Shown here piece by piece: positions 6,076 through 6,139 of a DNA stretch of 6,139 bases. The notes under the pieces were generated by a model. That model saw only the letters and a program-made list of their open reading frames with translations, was not told the origin of the DNA and ran no database searches. The translations under genes were made by a program, and so were the position numbers. The DNA lies in contig JBNAWB010000208.1 of the NCBI GenBank assembly GCA_049699975.1, forward strand, positions 1-6,139, written 5' to 3'. The stretch's first letter is position 1, and every line of letters begins with the position of its first letter. This stretch comes from CAZAGD01 sp049699975 (GTDB lineage Bacteria; Desulfobacterota; SM23-61).

Positions 6076-6139
6076 GTATTTTCCAGGCTGACCGTCGATC
6101 ACTTTTGAAATTCGTACCTACTTCAGGCGGGAGGGAGAG

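Noticed and set aside
6076..6139. Possible tRNA or repeat arm at the right edge
   Set aside because: The segment ACGAATTT on the - strand recalls a T-loop, but no matching T stem or acceptor stem forms. The G-rich edge could be half of an inverted repeat, but its partner would lie outside the window.

Overview
The window is about 6.1 kb of moderate-GC bacterial chromosome (roughly 45% GC by eye). It carries four well-supported protein genes on the + strand and one on the - strand: the 3' part of a type IV pilus secretin gene (pilQ), then leuS, lptE and holA, with rpsT convergent at the right end. An outer-membrane secretin and the LPS-assembly protein LptE together point to a diderm (Gram-negative) organism. 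The run leuS-lptE-holA is known from Proteobacteria, and leuS-lptE-holA with rpsT nearby fits several other diderm phyla. The protein sequences do not look enterobacterial. My guess is an uncultured diderm lineage such as Omnitrophota or a deltaproteobacterial relative, with low confidence.

Layout: 2-1195 is the C-terminal 397 codons of the pilQ-type secretin, open to the left edge. 1196-1579 is an AT-rich, purine-rich intergenic stretch. It holds a strong 11-bp GC-rich palindrome with a REP-like G-rich flank (1231-1272), several short hairpins that compete for the same strand, and an 11-codon leucine-rich reading frame just before leuS. 1580-4162 is leuS. It overlaps lptE (4159-4710) by ATGA, and holA (4742-5749) follows after 31 bases, so these three probably form one operon. 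rpsT (5996 down to 5724) runs the other way, and its last 26 bases overlap the end of holA. It has a clear sigma-70-type promoter at 6047-6075, a strong Shine-Dalgarno site and a TTG start. 6076-6139 holds nothing I can identify.

The genes are mostly core functions: protein synthesis (LeuRS, S20), DNA replication (clamp-loader delta) and envelope assembly (LptE, PilQ).

The most interesting observation is regulatory. The small frame before leuS would encode MLFILLNYLLK (five Leu in eleven residues), has its own Shine-Dalgarno site, and ends 17 bases before the leuS start. Its two adjacent Leu codons (CTT CTT) lie in the 5' arm of a possible 9-bp hairpin whose 3' arm contains the leuS Shine-Dalgarno site. 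This would fit a translational attenuator that raises leucyl-tRNA synthetase synthesis when charged tRNA-Leu is scarce. It is an inference from one sequence and could be chance in an AT-rich leader.
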